Under the pieces are notes generated by a model. It had not been told where the DNA came from, searched no databases, and saw nothing but the letters and a program-made list of their open reading frames with translations. From Actinoplanes lobatus (GTDB lineage Bacteria; Actinomycetota; Actinomycetes; Mycobacteriales; Micromonosporaceae), in NCBI RefSeq assembly GCF_014205215.1, contig NZ_JACHNC010000001.1, forward strand, positions 6,382,501 to 6,446,500: a stretch of DNA of 64,000 nt, read 5' to 3'. Made by a program: the position numbers and the translations under genes. Below are positions 32,288 to 41,732 of the stretch, piece by piece. Every line of letters begins with the position of its first letter. The stretch's first letter is position 1.

Positions 32288-35200
32288 TCAGCCGTCTTCC
32301 GGGTGAGGTGCGGAGCCGGTGCCCCGCAGAAGCTCACCGATCTGCTGAGCGAGAGGTGTGAGCCCGACCTTGGTCGCTGCCGCGAGGCTCTTCTCCCATA
32401 CCTTTCGGGCATCGTCCGGTTTTCCATAGGCGGTGAGAAGCACACCGAGGTTGGCTCCCACGACAGCAAGCCCGTCGGGCCGTCGCAAGCGATCGAAGAT
32501 CTCGAACGCCTTGAGCATGTTGGACAACGCTGAGGGGAAGTCCTGGCGTTGCACCTGGATCTGCGATATGCCCCAGGTGGTGGTGGCGATGCCCTCCATG
32601 TCGTTCAGCCGTTCGGCCGCCGGCAGCACCATTTCGAGGCGGATACGGAGTGCTTCGTCGTAGTCGCCACGCTCGAAGAGGATCTCGGCGATTCTTTCCC
32701 AGTTGAGAGCGATGGCGCGGGTGTCGCCGAGTCGCTGGTAGACGGGTAGCTGGACCTCTTGGCGGATGCGGAGCGCATCATCGGACTCGCCACGCTGGTA
32801 GCGGATGTCGGCGATCTTTCCCCAGGTGACAGCGATGGCGCGGGTGTCGCCGAGTCGTTGGTAGACGGGGAGTTCGATTTCGTGGCGGATGCGGAATGCT
32901 TCGTCGAAGTCGCGGCGCTGGTAGCGGATGTCGGCGATCTTTCCCCACGTTATGGCGGTTTCGCGGGTGTCGCCGAGCCGTTGGTAGACGGGTAGCTCGA
33001 TTTCGTGGCGGATGCGGAGCGCTTCGTCGTACTCGCCACGCTGGTAGCGGATGTCGGCGACAGCGCCCCAGGCGATGGCGGTGGAGCGGGTGTCGCCGAG
33101 TCGTTGGTAGACGGGTAGTTGGACCTCTTGGCGGATGCGGAGTGCTTCGTCGTACTCGCCACGCTGGTAGTGGATGTCGGCGATTCGTCCCCAGGCGATG
33201 GCGATGGCGCGGGTGTCGCCGAGTCGTTGGTAGACGGGGAGTTCGATTTCGTGGCGGATGCGGAGCGCTTCGTCGTAGCCGCCACGGAGGAAGAGGATCT
33301 CGGCCAGATCCCCCCACGCCGTTGCCGCCTCACGTTCGGATCCCGCGGTGGTGAACATTTCGCGGGCCTGGTTCAGCAACTGTTCGGCCTGTTCCAGCGC
33401 ACCCCGGGTGATCAGGAGCTTGGCGTGTTCGCCAGTGACTCTGGCGTGGGTCAACGGGTCGGCCGCTTCACCTTGGGCCGTGACCTGCTGGACCGCCTGC
33501 TCGGAAAGCGCGACCGCCGTGTCACCGTCGCCGCTGATCTGTGCCGCGTCAGCAACATTGCGCAACAACCAGACCGGCGCAGACCTGGCGCACCGGTCGA
33601 GCACGGCGAGAGCCTGCTGCCCGAGCGCAAGCGCCTGCTCCGCCGGGCCCGCAAGCAGAGCCCGCACCGCGTCCCCGGAGCACAGCGCGACCACCGTCGG
33701 GTCCTCAGCCATCACCGCCAGCCGGGTGAGTTGTAGATCCAAGGCGGCGTTCCAGGTTGGTTGCTCGTCGGTGCCACCCCACGCGGTCAGCAGAGGCCGG
33801 ACCACCGCAGTCGCGAGTTCGACCTGTTCAGCATCCGTCAGCGGGGTGAGCCGGCCGGCGGCCAGGGCGTTGACCGCGGCAGCGGTCGCCCGCTGATCGC
33901 GGGCGTCGGAGAAGGTGTCGGCCAGCCCGAGACCGCAGAGCCGCCGCACCGACCCGAGGGTGCGGCTTTCCAGCAGGTCGGTGACGGCCGCGGGCATCGG
34001 CAGTTCGAAGAGGGTCAGCGCTCGCAGCAGGGCGATGTGGGCGGCCCCGGCCTGCTCGATCAGCGCATCCAGAGCCAGGTTCTCCACGAATGCGCGGATC
34101 TCGGTGTCCGCCGGTAGATCGCCACGATCGAGGTAGCTCTCGATGTCGGTGACCGCCTGTTCGGCCCGGGCCAGGTCGACCTGCGGGCTGTAGACCAGCC
34201 GCAACACGACCAGATCCTGTAGGCCGGGGTTGCCCCGGCTCACCGCCACCGCCCGTGCCGCCAATGCGGTCCGCGTCAGCCGCAATCGTTCGGACGGCAC
34301 GGCCTGCTGCCGCACCGCCAGCTTCCGTCGCGCCACCTCGGTCAACGGCGCCAACTGCACTCGCTCCAAACGATCCGGCAGTCCGTCGAGCGTGAACACG
34401 AACCGGCTGGTCAGGATCAATCGGCTGTCACCCCGTTCCGGGTCGAACGCCCGCAGTACCGCCGCCAGCACCGGCGCATGGCGGCCGGACACCCGGTGCG
34501 GGCCTTCCTCCTGTGGCTCGAGGACTTGTTCGAGGTCGTCGATGATCAGCAGTAGCGGCCGTTGCCCGTCGCTGCCGGGCTGGGAACAGGGGCCGGACAG
34601 CAGATCCACCAGCAGCCACCGCAACGCCTCCGGCTGGTCGCGCACCTCGGCCCGTTTCGCCTCGATCAACGACCGGGCCGCCGCGTTGTCCTCCACCGCT
34701 GCCGCGATCGCCTCCAGAATCCCCATCGCGGTGTAGTCGCCGAACACCACCGCCACCGCGCGGTCGCCGAACCGGTCCGCCAACCGTGCCGCCAGACTCG
34801 ACTTGCCCAACCGGCCCTGGCCGTGCAGCAGCACCCCGGCGTGCTCGTTGCCGCGCAGCGCTCGCAACGCCCGCCGCATCTCCCGGCGCCGGCCGACGAA
34901 CATCTCCGCCGTGGCCACCGGCACGTGCCGGCGCTTGAGGTCCAGGAACGTCTTCGTGCCGTGCAACGCCGACGTCCACTGCCGCTTGCGTGTTCCGGCG
35001 ACCACCGGCCCGCCGCCGGCCGGGCCCAGCCAGATCCGGGCCAGGTGCCAATCCGCCCGCAATCGCGGCTGCTCACAGGCCAGCAGTTTGCGGCGAGCGT
35101 CACCGACCGCCGTGGCCAGGTCCAGCCGTCGCCCCAGGCGCTCGTAGAGATGTCGCGCGAACAGGGTCGCGGCGCCGTCGGTGACCGACCCGTCCCAGCC

Positions 35201-36136
35201 GACCACGGCGGGCACCCCGGCGCGCACCAGGCTGGTGGACAGCGAATGCGCCACCGGCACCACCTCGATGGTGCCGGCATCGCTGTCGGGCGGCTTGCCG
35301 GGGGAGCGGTGATCCTCGCCGGGAGGCAGGTAGCCTTCCGCGTCCGCCGGGGTCGCGGTCAGGCACGCCGAGACGAACATCAACCGTGGCATCACCGACA
35401 ACCGGCCGATGAGATCGGGCGCCGTCACCGGCAGGCCGTCGCCGACCTCGTCCTCCATCATCAGCACCGGCACCCGAGGTCCGTCCGGAGACGTCGGCCA
35501 GCTGTTCACACCGTGGCAGGACAGATGCAGCACCGGAAGCCCGCCGAGGTCGGCCCACCGCAGGCCCAGCTGCTCCGGATCGCCGGTGTCCTCCACCACC
35601 AGGTCTGCCCGGGTATCGCCGACCGCGGTGAGGATGGCCGACTCCTCGGCCTCGAAGTCGAGTTCCCGCTGCCGGTGCGGGGCCGAGGCCATGAACATCA
35701 ACCCCAGCCGGTACTCGTCAAGCGGTGTAGCGTCCGTCGGCGTCCCCAGGCGGCGAACCACCTCGAACCGGCGTATCCCGTCGGCAGCCAGGAATCCGGT
35801 CTGGTCGGCCAGTACCTCCCACGGCGCGCGTAGCACCGCCCACCCGGCCGTCGACGGCGACTGCGGCGCCCGAACCTCGAACACGAGCGGTGCCGTCACC
35901 TGTTCCAAACAGGTGCTCAACCGTCCTCGGCCGCCGTCGATCCAGTCGAACAGCTCCCGGCCCAGCTCTACGAGAACCGCATCGTCGGAGCCCGCATGCA
36001 CCGCGTCCACATACCGGCCGGCGACATCGAGCAGCAACTTGACGTCAGGGGCGCCCAGTGGCCGTCGGGCACCCACCGGCACGCCGTCGACCAGCACTTC
36101 GAAGCCGGCGTCATCCAGAACCAGACCGGTAGTCAC
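32288..36136 (-). CDS. CHAT-protease / STAND-NTPase / TPR protein
   Basis: The 1282-residue product has three modules. Residues about 80-370 are a CHAT caspase-like protease with catalytic His208 (LHLSCHG) and Cys258 (FVSACLTAT). Residues about 410-800 form a STAND-type NTPase with Walker A GQGRLGKS at 439-446 and Walker B LLLIIDDLEQ near 529-537. Residues about 940-1260 are TPR repeats of 41 residues, several nearly identical (RGEYDEALRIR-EIELPVYQRLGDTR). This is the layout of sensor-switch-effector immune proteins: repeats sense, ATP-dependent oligomerisation activates, the protease cuts. It lies just upstream of the giant TPR gene, with which it may form an operon. Confidence 0.85.
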   Translation of the reverse strand: MTTGLVLDDAGFEVLVDGVPVGARRPLGAPDVKLLLDVAGRYVDAVHAGSDDAVLVELGRELFDWIDGGRGRLSTCLEQVTAPLVFEVRAPQSPSTAGWAVLRAPWEVLADQTGFLAADGIRRFEVVRRLGTPTDATPLDEYRLGLMFMASAPHRQRELDFEAEESAILTAVGDTRADLVVEDTGDPEQLGLRWADLGGLPVLHLSCHGVNSWPTSPDGPRVPVLMMEDEVGDGLPVTAPDLIGRLSVMPRLMFVSACLTATPADAEGYLPPGEDHRSPGKPPDSDAGTIEVVPVAHSLSTSLVRAGVPAVVGWDGSVTDGAATLFARHLYERLGRRLDLATAVGDARRKLLACEQPRLRADWHLARIWLGPAGGGPVVAGTRKRQWTSALHGTKTFLDLKRRHVPVATAEMFVGRRREMRRALRALRGNEHAGVLLHGQGRLGKSSLAARLADRFGDRAVAVVFGDYTAMGILEAIAAAVEDNAAARSLIEAKRAEVRDQPEALRWLLVDLLSGPCSQPGSDGQRPLLLIIDDLEQVLEPQEEGPHRVSGRHAPVLAAVLRAFDPERGDSRLILTSRFVFTLDGLPDRLERVQLAPLTEVARRKLAVRQQAVPSERLRLTRTALAARAVAVSRGNPGLQDLVVLRLVYSPQVDLARAEQAVTDIESYLDRGDLPADTEIRAFVENLALDALIEQAGAAHIALLRALTLFELPMPAAVTDLLESRTLGSVRRLCGLGLADTFSDARDQRATAAAVNALAAGRLTPLTDAEQVELATAVVRPLLTAWGGTDEQPTWNAALDLQLTRLAVMAEDPTVVALCSGDAVRALLAGPAEQALALGQQALAVLDRCARSAPVWLLRNVADAAQISGDGDTAVALSEQAVQQVTAQGEAADPLTHARVTGEHAKLLITRGALEQAEQLLNQAREMFTTAGSEREAATAWGDLAEILFLRGGYDEALRIRHEIELPVYQRLGDTRAIAIAWGRIADIHYQRGEYDEALRIRQEVQLPVYQRLGDTRSTAIAWGAVADIRYQRGEYDEALRIRHEIELPVYQRLGDTRETAITWGKIADIRYQRRDFDEAFRIRHEIELPVYQRLGDTRAIAVTWGKIADIRYQRGESDDALRIRQEVQLPVYQRLGDTRAIALNWERIAEILFERGDYDEALRIRLEMVLPAAERLNDMEGIATTTWGISQIQVQRQDFPSALSNMLKAFEIFDRLRRPDGLAVVGANLGVLLTAYGKPDDARKVWEKSLAAATKVGLTPLAQQIGELLRGTGSAPHPEDG
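32685..33299 (-). repeat. Direct repeats of 123 bases encoding TPR units
   Basis: Five copies of a 123-base unit run head to tail; the same landmark string (GGGTGTCGCCGAGTCG and close variants) recurs at 32719, 32842, 32965, 33088 and 33211, exactly 123 bases apart. Each encodes a 41-residue TPR-like unit. Two variants of the core alternate: HEIELPVYQ and QEVQLPVYQ. Identity at synonymous positions points to recent duplication or gene conversion. Confidence 0.9.
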
Positions 36137-36339
36137 TCCGCGTAGTCCTCCTCACCCGACGCGGTCAGCACGGTGGGCCCACCGGGTCGTCACCTTTACC
36201 TGGCGAACAGACGTGAGCCGGGCTGTTCGGCGCCTCGCCGGGTGTGGCGGCCGGAGTGAGGATGTCGCTGGGATCGAACCGCTGGCCAGCGGCGTACGTA
36301 GACGCCTTCTGTTCGGGTCCATGTGACGAAAGGATTGCT

Positions 36340-36726
36340 GTGAACACGGTGGTTCTGGTGTTCGATCGCACTGATGTCGGATTGCGTCACATCGCGGGCG
36401 CGTTCGGTGAAGCGGCCTTCGTCGCCGGCAAAGTGGCCACAATCGAGCCGCCCGGAGGGCGGATGTACGTCTGTGAGATGTCCCCGATCGAGGAGGGGAT
36501 CTTCGATGAATGGCCGCCGGAGAGGATTCCTGCCGTCCCGAAGGTCTTCTCGGTCGATTATCGGGAGACCGAGGCCGTGGAGGACCTGGTCAAAGGGCTC
36601 GCACCGCATCACGAATTCTGGATCGACAGCAATTTCGGCCGAGTTTATTCGCGGGATGAATTCCTGTCCGTGGCCGCCGATCCGGCCCAGCATTGGTGGA
36701 GTTACGACGACGAATCGTCGACGTGA
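36340..36726 (+). CDS. Small hypothetical protein
   Basis: The 128-residue protein starts with a beta strand ([19 protein letters not shown]) and contains [54 protein letters not shown] and a tryptophan-rich tail ([13 protein letters not shown]). I recognise no family. The GTG at 36340 is preceded by GAAAGGA at a good distance, which supports it over upstream in-frame codons. The 3' end overlaps the convergent LLM oxidoreductase gene by 25 bases. Confidence 0.65.
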   Translation: MNTVVLVFDRTDVGLRHIAGAFGEAAFVAGKVATIEPPGGRMYVCEMSPIEEGIFDEWPPERIPAVPKVFSVDYRETEAVEDLVKGLAPHHEFWIDSNFGRVYSRDEFLSVAADPAQHWWSYDDESST

Positions 36727-37730
36727 CTCTCTGTCAGGACTCCGGCGATCGCGTTTGCGGTCAGCGCGACGGATTCGAGGCGGTCGGCGATCCTCGTCGA
36801 CTGGTGAGCGACGATCAGCTCATCGGCCCGCGCCTGCTCGGCGAACGCGGTGAGGTACTCCCGGACCTCGTCCGGGGTGCCCACCGCCGTGTAGGTCAGC
36901 ATCGAGGCGAGCTGCCGGCCGTTCGGCGTCGTCAGGAAGGCGTCGATCTCCTCGTCGGAGTAGTCCCCTTTGACCAGGCCCCGGACCAGGATGCGGCGGG
37001 TGGCCTCGAACCGCTGCCGCGCCTCCTCGGACGAGGGGGCGGCCACCACGTTCACCCCGGCTATGACGTACGGCTCCGCCAGCTGCGCCGACGGGGTGAA
37101 CTCGCTGCGGTAGAGCGCGACCGCCTCATGCAGCAGACCGGGCGAGAAGTGCGAGGCGAAGGCGTACGGCAGACCGTACGCGGCGGCGAGCCGGGCGCCG
37201 AACAGCGACGAGCCCAGGATGTACAGCGGCACGTTCGTCCCGGCGCCCGGCGTGGCCCGTACGCCCTCGACCGCTGACTCGTCGCCGAGATAGCCCTGCA
37301 ACTCGCGAATGTCCTGCGGGAAGCTCTCCGCCGACATCGGGGTCCGGCGCATCGCCCGCATCGTGACCTGGTCGCTGCCGGGGGCACGGCCGAGGCCCAG
37401 GTCGATCCGGCCCGGGTGGAGCGAGGCCAGGGTGCCGAACTGCTCGGCGATCACCAGCGGGGAGTGGTTGGGCAGCATGATGCCGCCCGCACCGAGACGG
37501 ATCGTGGAGGTGTGGCCGGCGACGTGCCCGATCAGCAGACTCGTGGCACTCGAGGCGATCCGGGCCATGTTGTGATGCTCGGCGTACCAGACCCGCTCGT
37601 AACCGGACCTCTCGGCAGCCTGCGCGAGGGCGACGGAATTCGCGATGGCCTGCGCCACCGTTTCACCGGGAGCGATCGGTGCGAGATCCAGGATCGAAAG
37701 GCGCAGGCCGGCCTGGGCGGTACGTGTCAT
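36702..37730 (-). CDS. LLM-class flavin-dependent oxidoreductase (luciferase-like)
   Basis: The 342-residue protein has the MsnO8/luciferase-like pattern: [86 protein letters not shown] and [24 protein letters not shown]. These are FMN- or F420-dependent monooxygenases and oxidoreductases. The ATG at 37730 fits the family; the frame is open further upstream without a signal. Next to an F420-type reductase and a PPOX flavoprotein, an F420 link is plausible but unproved. Confidence 0.9.
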   Translation of the reverse strand: MTRTAQAGLRLSILDLAPIAPGETVAQAIANSVALAQAAERSGYERVWYAEHHNMARIASSATSLLIGHVAGHTSTIRLGAGGIMLPNHSPLVIAEQFGTLASLHPGRIDLGLGRAPGSDQVTMRAMRRTPMSAESFPQDIRELQGYLGDESAVEGVRATPGAGTNVPLYILGSSLFGARLAAAYGLPYAFASHFSPGLLHEAVALYRSEFTPSAQLAEPYVIAGVNVVAAPSSEEARQRFEATRRILVRGLVKGDYSDEEIDAFLTTPNGRQLASMLTYTAVGTPDEVREYLTAFAEQARADELIVAHQSTRIADRLESVALTANAIAGVLTESHVDDSSS

Positions 37731-37830
37731 ACGCGCGGTAACACCCGGCCCGCGGTGATCGTTCCCGCCGGTGCGCCAGAACACAGCCGCCGGCCAGCGG
37801 TCTTCGCCGAGACACGGCATCGTAGTGGCT

Positions 37831-38292
37831 ATGACCGATGAGTTGACCGCTCAGGCCCGTGCCATCCTCGCCGCCAACCGATACGCGGTACTCGGCACCG
37901 CCACCCCCACCGGGGAACCCTGGGTGAGCCCCGTCTACTTCGTCAACCTGGACTTCAGCAGGATGCTGTGGCTCTCCCGCCCCTCCGCGCGGCACTCGGA
38001 ACTCATCGCCGACAACCCCCGGATAGCGGTCACCGTCTTCGATTCGGCGGTTCCGATGGGCGGCGCCACGGCCTTCTACGCCCGCGCCACCGCCGCGCCC
38101 TGCCCGGACAGCGACCTCGCCCTCCAGCTGCAGATCTTCTCCACCCGGTCGGTCGCCGAAGGCTTCCCCGCCTGGCGCCTGAACCAGGTCACCGGCGAGG
38201 CCCCGCTGCGCCTCTACCGCGCCGACATCACCGACGCCTGGCTGCTCCCCGCCGACGACGGCCCCGAACGCCGCATCCCACTCCCGCTGTGA
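37831..38292 (+). CDS. Pyridoxamine 5'-phosphate oxidase-family (PPOX) flavoprotein
   Basis: The 153-residue product has [64 protein letters not shown], the split beta-barrel of flavin-binding PPOX-like proteins. The family uses FMN or F420 for varied reductions. The ATG at 37831 was chosen because it fits the family start. It ends five bases from the convergent reductase gene. Confidence 0.85.
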   Translation: MTDELTAQARAILAANRYAVLGTATPTGEPWVSPVYFVNLDFSRMLWLSRPSARHSELIADNPRIAVTVFDSAVPMGGATAFYARATAAPCPDSDLALQLQIFSTRSVAEGFPAWRLNQVTGEAPLRLYRADITDAWLLPADDGPERRIPLPL

Positions 38293-38296
38293 ACCC

Positions 38297-38944
38297 TCAG
38301 GGCTGAGGTGACTCGGCCGGGGACGGGAACACGGCACGCGGCTGCCCGCCCGCGAACCACAACCCGATCGCGAACGCCGCCGTGGCCTCCAGGTATCCGG
38401 CGCGGGCCAGGCCACCGCACGGTGCCGGTGTGCAGCCGATCGAGCTGATCAGCGTCTGCGTGACCACGATCGCGGTGGGGTGGTCGGCGCAGTAGGGCAC
38501 CGACAGGGCGACGTCCTCGAAAACGGGCGGCCGCATGCTCCAGATGCTGACATGGCACATGTTGAAGGCCTTGACCACGTGTGCGCCGGGTGCGGCCATC
38601 GCGAGCCGGCCGGCCAGGGACGTCCCGTCGGAGGTGGCCAGCATCAGGCCTTCGCCGGTGGGCGCCAGCGGGTTGGTGCAGTCGACGACCGTACGCCCGG
38701 CGAGGTGTTCGGCGAGGCCGCCGACCACCGCGGGCGCCTGCGCCGCGGGGATCGCCACCAGTACGGCGTCGCCGTGTCCCGCCGCATCCGTGAGAGTGCC
38801 GTGCCCGGAGGCGCTGATGCGTTCGGCCGTTTGACGTGCACGTACCCGATCGCGGCCGCCGATCATCACGTGGTGTCCGGCCGCGGTCCAGGCGCTGCCG
38901 AGTGCCGCCGCCATGCCGCCCGTACCAAGGATGCCGATTCTCAT
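38297..38944 (-). CDS. NADPH-dependent F420-type reductase / NAD(P)-binding oxidoreductase
   Basis: The 215-residue product opens with a Rossmann motif (RIGILGTGGMAAALGSAWTAAGHHVMIGGRD) and has VVDCTNPL, HVVKAFNM and a C-terminal helical part. This is the pattern of F420:NADP oxidoreductase-like and related reductases. Directly upstream, the minus-strand leader has TATTTT six bases from the ATG, so the start may be leaderless. It diverges from the HxlR regulator, which probably controls it. Confidence 0.82.
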   Translation of the reverse strand: MRIGILGTGGMAAALGSAWTAAGHHVMIGGRDRVRARQTAERISASGHGTLTDAAGHGDAVLVAIPAAQAPAVVGGLAEHLAGRTVVDCTNPLAPTGEGLMLATSDGTSLAGRLAMAAPGAHVVKAFNMCHVSIWSMRPPVFEDVALSVPYCADHPTAIVVTQTLISSIGCTPAPCGGLARAGYLEATAAFAIGLWFAGGQPRAVFPSPAESPQP

Positions 38945-39008
38945 CGGCTGAAAATACGGCCGCCGATACGCACGAAACGGTGTGTATCACGTCGGGCAGG
39001 ATGGGCCG

Positions 39009-39362
39009 ATGGATTTCACCTCCGACTGCCGCGCCCGCGTCGCTTTCGAGGTACTCGCCCATCGCTGGGACAGTGTCGTCGTGTTCACCATCGCCGCGTA
39101 CGGTCCGCTGCGGCCGGCGGCGCTGCTGACCCGGATCGGCGGGATCAGCCCCAAGGCGCTCAACGACGCGTTGCGCCGGCTGGAGTACAACGGCCTGGTG
39201 GAACGGCGGCCGTTCCGGGAGACGCCACCCCGGGTGGACTACGCGCTCACCGAAGCGGGCGGGGCGCTGCTGGAGCCGATGCGCATGATGGGCGCGTGGG
39301 CCACCCGTTACGCCGACGCGGTCATCGACGCTCAGGAACGGTTCGGGGCGCGCTCAACCTGA
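39009..39362 (+). CDS. HxlR-family transcriptional regulator
   Basis: The 117-residue protein is a winged-helix regulator: CRARVAFEVLAHRWDSVVVFTIAAYGPLRPAALLTRIGGISPKALNDALRRLEYNGLVERRPFRETPPRVDYALTEAG. The Cys near residue 6 is the conserved N-terminal cysteine seen in thiol-sensing members of the family. It is divergent from the reductase at 38297-38944, with about 64 bases between start codons, the usual regulator/target layout. Confidence 0.88.
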   Translation: MDFTSDCRARVAFEVLAHRWDSVVVFTIAAYGPLRPAALLTRIGGISPKALNDALRRLEYNGLVERRPFRETPPRVDYALTEAGGALLEPMRMMGAWATRYADAVIDAQERFGARST

Positions 39363-39493
39363 GCCAGCGTCGCGGGCGGGAACCGTGTCACCCACCTGGG
39401 CGCCCGGCGGTAGCCCGCCAGGCTGGTACCAGGAGGAATCCCGGGCAACCCCTACGATGGTCGATGCATGTCCGCCTGGGGGAGGCACTACGC

Positions 39494-40687
39494 ATGGCGC
39501 TGTTCGACGACGCATATCCGGCGAATCCGCATCCGGCGCTGGCCGAGCTGCGGCAGGCCGGGCCGGCACACCGGGTGACGTCGCCCGCGGGGATCCCGTT
39601 CTGGCTGGTCACCCGCTGGGACGAGGCCCGCCTGGTGCTGACCGATCCGTCGCTGTCCAAACAGCAGCCCATGGACGGCCTGCCCCCGCACCTGAGCTCG
39701 GCGCTGACGACGCAGATGCTGCTGCGCGACCCGCCGGACCACACCCGGCTGCGGCGGCTCGTCTCGGCCGGCTTCACCCCACGCCGTACCGAAGCGCTGC
39801 GACCGAGGATCGAGCGGCTCACCGACCAGCTGATCGACGGGTTCGCCGCGGATGCCGAGGTGGACGTGATCGACCGGCTCGCCGTGCCGCTGCCGTTCGA
39901 GGTGATCTGCGAACTGCTCGGCATCCCGGCGGCCGAACGCGGGCCGTTCCGGGCCTGGTCCGACACGATCATCGTGGGCGGCGCCGACATGGTCGAGGCC
40001 CTGTCGCAGAGCGTCGCCTACTTCCGTGACCTGCTCGCCCGCAAACGCGCCCAGCCGGCGGACGATCTTCTCAGCGCGCTCGCCGGGATCGTCGACGACG
40101 GTGACCGGCTCAGCGACGACGAGCTGGTCGGCATGGCGCTCCTGCTGGTGGTGGCCGGCCACGAGACCACGGCGAACCTGATCGGCAACACCGTCCACCT
40201 GCTGAGCCGCCACCCGTCGCAGCGCTCGCGGCTGCGCGACGATCCGGGCCTGGTGCCGGCCGTGGTCGAGGAGGTGCTGCGGATGGCCAGCCCGTCGGCG
40301 ACCAGCACCTACCGGGTCACCACCCGCCCTCTCACCCTCGGCGACACCACCATCCCGGCCGGCGAGCAGGTGCTCGTCTCCCTGCTCGCGGCGAACCGGG
40401 ACCCGCGACGATTCACCGGCCCGGACACGTTCGACCCCGGCCGGCCCGACGCCGGGCACCTCGCCTTCGGTCACGGCATCCACTTCTGCCTGGGCGCGCC
40501 GCTGGCCCGGATGGAAGCACAGATCGCCGTTCGCCGGTTGTTCGCCCGCCACCCCGATCTCGAGGTCACCGTGGCGCCGTCGGAGCTGCGCTGGCGTACC
40601 GGATTGTTGATGCACGGCCTGCGGTCCCTGCCGGTCCGCCTTCGGCCGGGCGGGTGTTTCTCAACATCGTTTTCGCAGGTAGCGTGA
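39494..40687 (+). CDS. Cytochrome P450
   Basis: The 397-residue protein has the I-helix AGHETTAN, the ExxR motif EEVLR and the haem-binding loop FGHGIHFCLGAPLARME with the axial Cys. It is a soluble class I P450, typical of actinobacteria, that needs an outside ferredoxin. The ATG at 39494 is supported by a GGGGGAGG eight to nine bases upstream; an in-frame ATG at 39464 lacks one. No ferredoxin gene is adjacent. The C-terminal tail beyond LPVRLRPGG is short and unusual. Substrate unknown. Confidence 0.92.
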   Translation: MALFDDAYPANPHPALAELRQAGPAHRVTSPAGIPFWLVTRWDEARLVLTDPSLSKQQPMDGLPPHLSSALTTQMLLRDPPDHTRLRRLVSAGFTPRRTEALRPRIERLTDQLIDGFAADAEVDVIDRLAVPLPFEVICELLGIPAAERGPFRAWSDTIIVGGADMVEALSQSVAYFRDLLARKRAQPADDLLSALAGIVDDGDRLSDDELVGMALLLVVAGHETTANLIGNTVHLLSRHPSQRSRLRDDPGLVPAVVEEVLRMASPSATSTYRVTTRPLTLGDTTIPAGEQVLVSLLAANRDPRRFTGPDTFDPGRPDAGHLAFGHGIHFCLGAPLARMEAQIAVRRLFARHPDLEVTVAPSELRWRTGLLMHGLRSLPVRLRPGGCFSTSFSQVA

Positions 40688-40786
40688 GCAGCGGCCGACG
40701 GGCCGGGGTCCCCCTGCGTTCGTACTTCCGTCACGGTGACGCCGGTACGAGCGACGGCCGCCTCTTCACCACGAAGGAGACCGCCG

Positions 40787-41653
40787 ATGTCCGAGACCGG
40801 CGTCATTCATGACATCGGGTACCAGCGGTACTCCGGACCCCGGCTGGGCCGTGTCGCGATGCAGCGGGCCCTCTTCGTGCACGGGTTGCGCGCCGCCTTC
40901 GGGTTCGGCCGCTCCGCCAAGGCGAAGACCTTCCCCTGGCTCGTGGCCTGCATCATGCTGCTGGTCGCCGTCATCGTGGCGGCCGCGCGCTCGATCACCG
41001 GAGAGGTGTTCTTCACCTACCTCCAGTACGCCGACCAGATGAGCCTCCTGATCATCTTCTTCGCGGCGATCGTCGCGCCGCAGCTGGTCTCCCGCGACCT
41101 GCGGGCCGGGGTGCTGCCGCTCTACTTCAGCCGTCCGTTGCGGGCCGCCGACTACGTGATCGCCAAGTTCGCCGCCATGACGGCCGCGACCTGGCTGCTG
41201 CTCGGCGTGCCGCAGTTCATCATGTTCCTCGGCGCCGCGTTCACCACCAAGAGCGGCGTCAGCGGGGTGTTCAGCGAGCTCGGGGATCTGCTGCCCGGTT
41301 GGGCCTACAGCCTGCTCTGGGCGGTGATGTTCGCCGGTGTCAGCCTGCTGATCGCGTCGCTGACCGGAAAGCAGGCGTTCGCCGCCGGCGGCATCGTGGC
41401 GGTCTTCATGATGACCGTCCCGGTCGTCGGCGTGCTCGCCTCGCTGCCGAACACCACCGCCAACAGCCTGTCCGGGCTGGCCAGCCCGACCTTCCTGATC
41501 GGAGGCGTCGGCGAGTGGCTCACCGGGAGGACGAGCGAGCTCGACGTGGGCGTGGGCAGGTTCGGCCCGATCTACGGCATCGAGGCGGTGTGCCTGCTCG
41601 CCGCGTGCCTCCTGCTCCTGCTCGCCCGTTACCGGAAGGTGGCCTCGCTGTGA
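40787..41653 (+). CDS. ABC-2-type transporter permease
   Basis: The 288-residue product has about six hydrophobic helices (for example FPWLVACIMLLVAVIVAAAR, MSLLIIFFAAIVAPQLVSRDLRAGVLPLYFSRPL, TWLLLGVPQFIMFLGAAF, AVFMMTVPVVGVLASLP, IEAVCLLAACLLLLLARY). The segment LVSRDLRAGVLPLYFSRPLRAADYV is typical of ABC-2 permeases. AAGGAGA lies well placed before ATG 40787. No ATP-binding subunit is encoded beside it, except for a tiny overlapping remnant frame; a partner ATPase must come from elsewhere or was lost. Confidence 0.85.
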   Translation: MSETGVIHDIGYQRYSGPRLGRVAMQRALFVHGLRAAFGFGRSAKAKTFPWLVACIMLLVAVIVAAARSITGEVFFTYLQYADQMSLLIIFFAAIVAPQLVSRDLRAGVLPLYFSRPLRAADYVIAKFAAMTAATWLLLGVPQFIMFLGAAFTTKSGVSGVFSELGDLLPGWAYSLLWAVMFAGVSLLIASLTGKQAFAAGGIVAVFMMTVPVVGVLASLPNTTANSLSGLASPTFLIGGVGEWLTGRTSELDVGVGRFGPIYGIEAVCLLAACLLLLLARYRKVASL

Positions 41654-41703
41654 CCACGCAGACCCTCGTGCCCGAGCCGGCCGGCCGAACCGGCGTGGCC
41701 TGA
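41650..41703 (+). CDS. 17-residue frame overlapping the permease stop (possible relic)
   Basis: A GTG at 41650 overlaps the permease stop as GTGA and opens a frame of 17 residues (MTTQTLVPEPAGRTGVA) that ends at 41703. In many actinobacterial operons a coupled gene of this position encodes the transporter's ATPase, often starting MTT. This may be the truncated stump of such a gene, or simply a chance frame. Confidence 0.3.
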   Translation: MTTQTLVPEPAGRTGVA

Positions 41704-41732
41704 GGGCACCCCACGCGGCCGCTCGGCAGCGG

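Noticed and set aside
32685..33299. Regularly spaced repeats that could look like a CRISPR array
   Set aside because: The 123-base units are contiguous, lie in frame in a coding sequence and encode 41-residue TPR-like units; there are no spacers and no cas genes.
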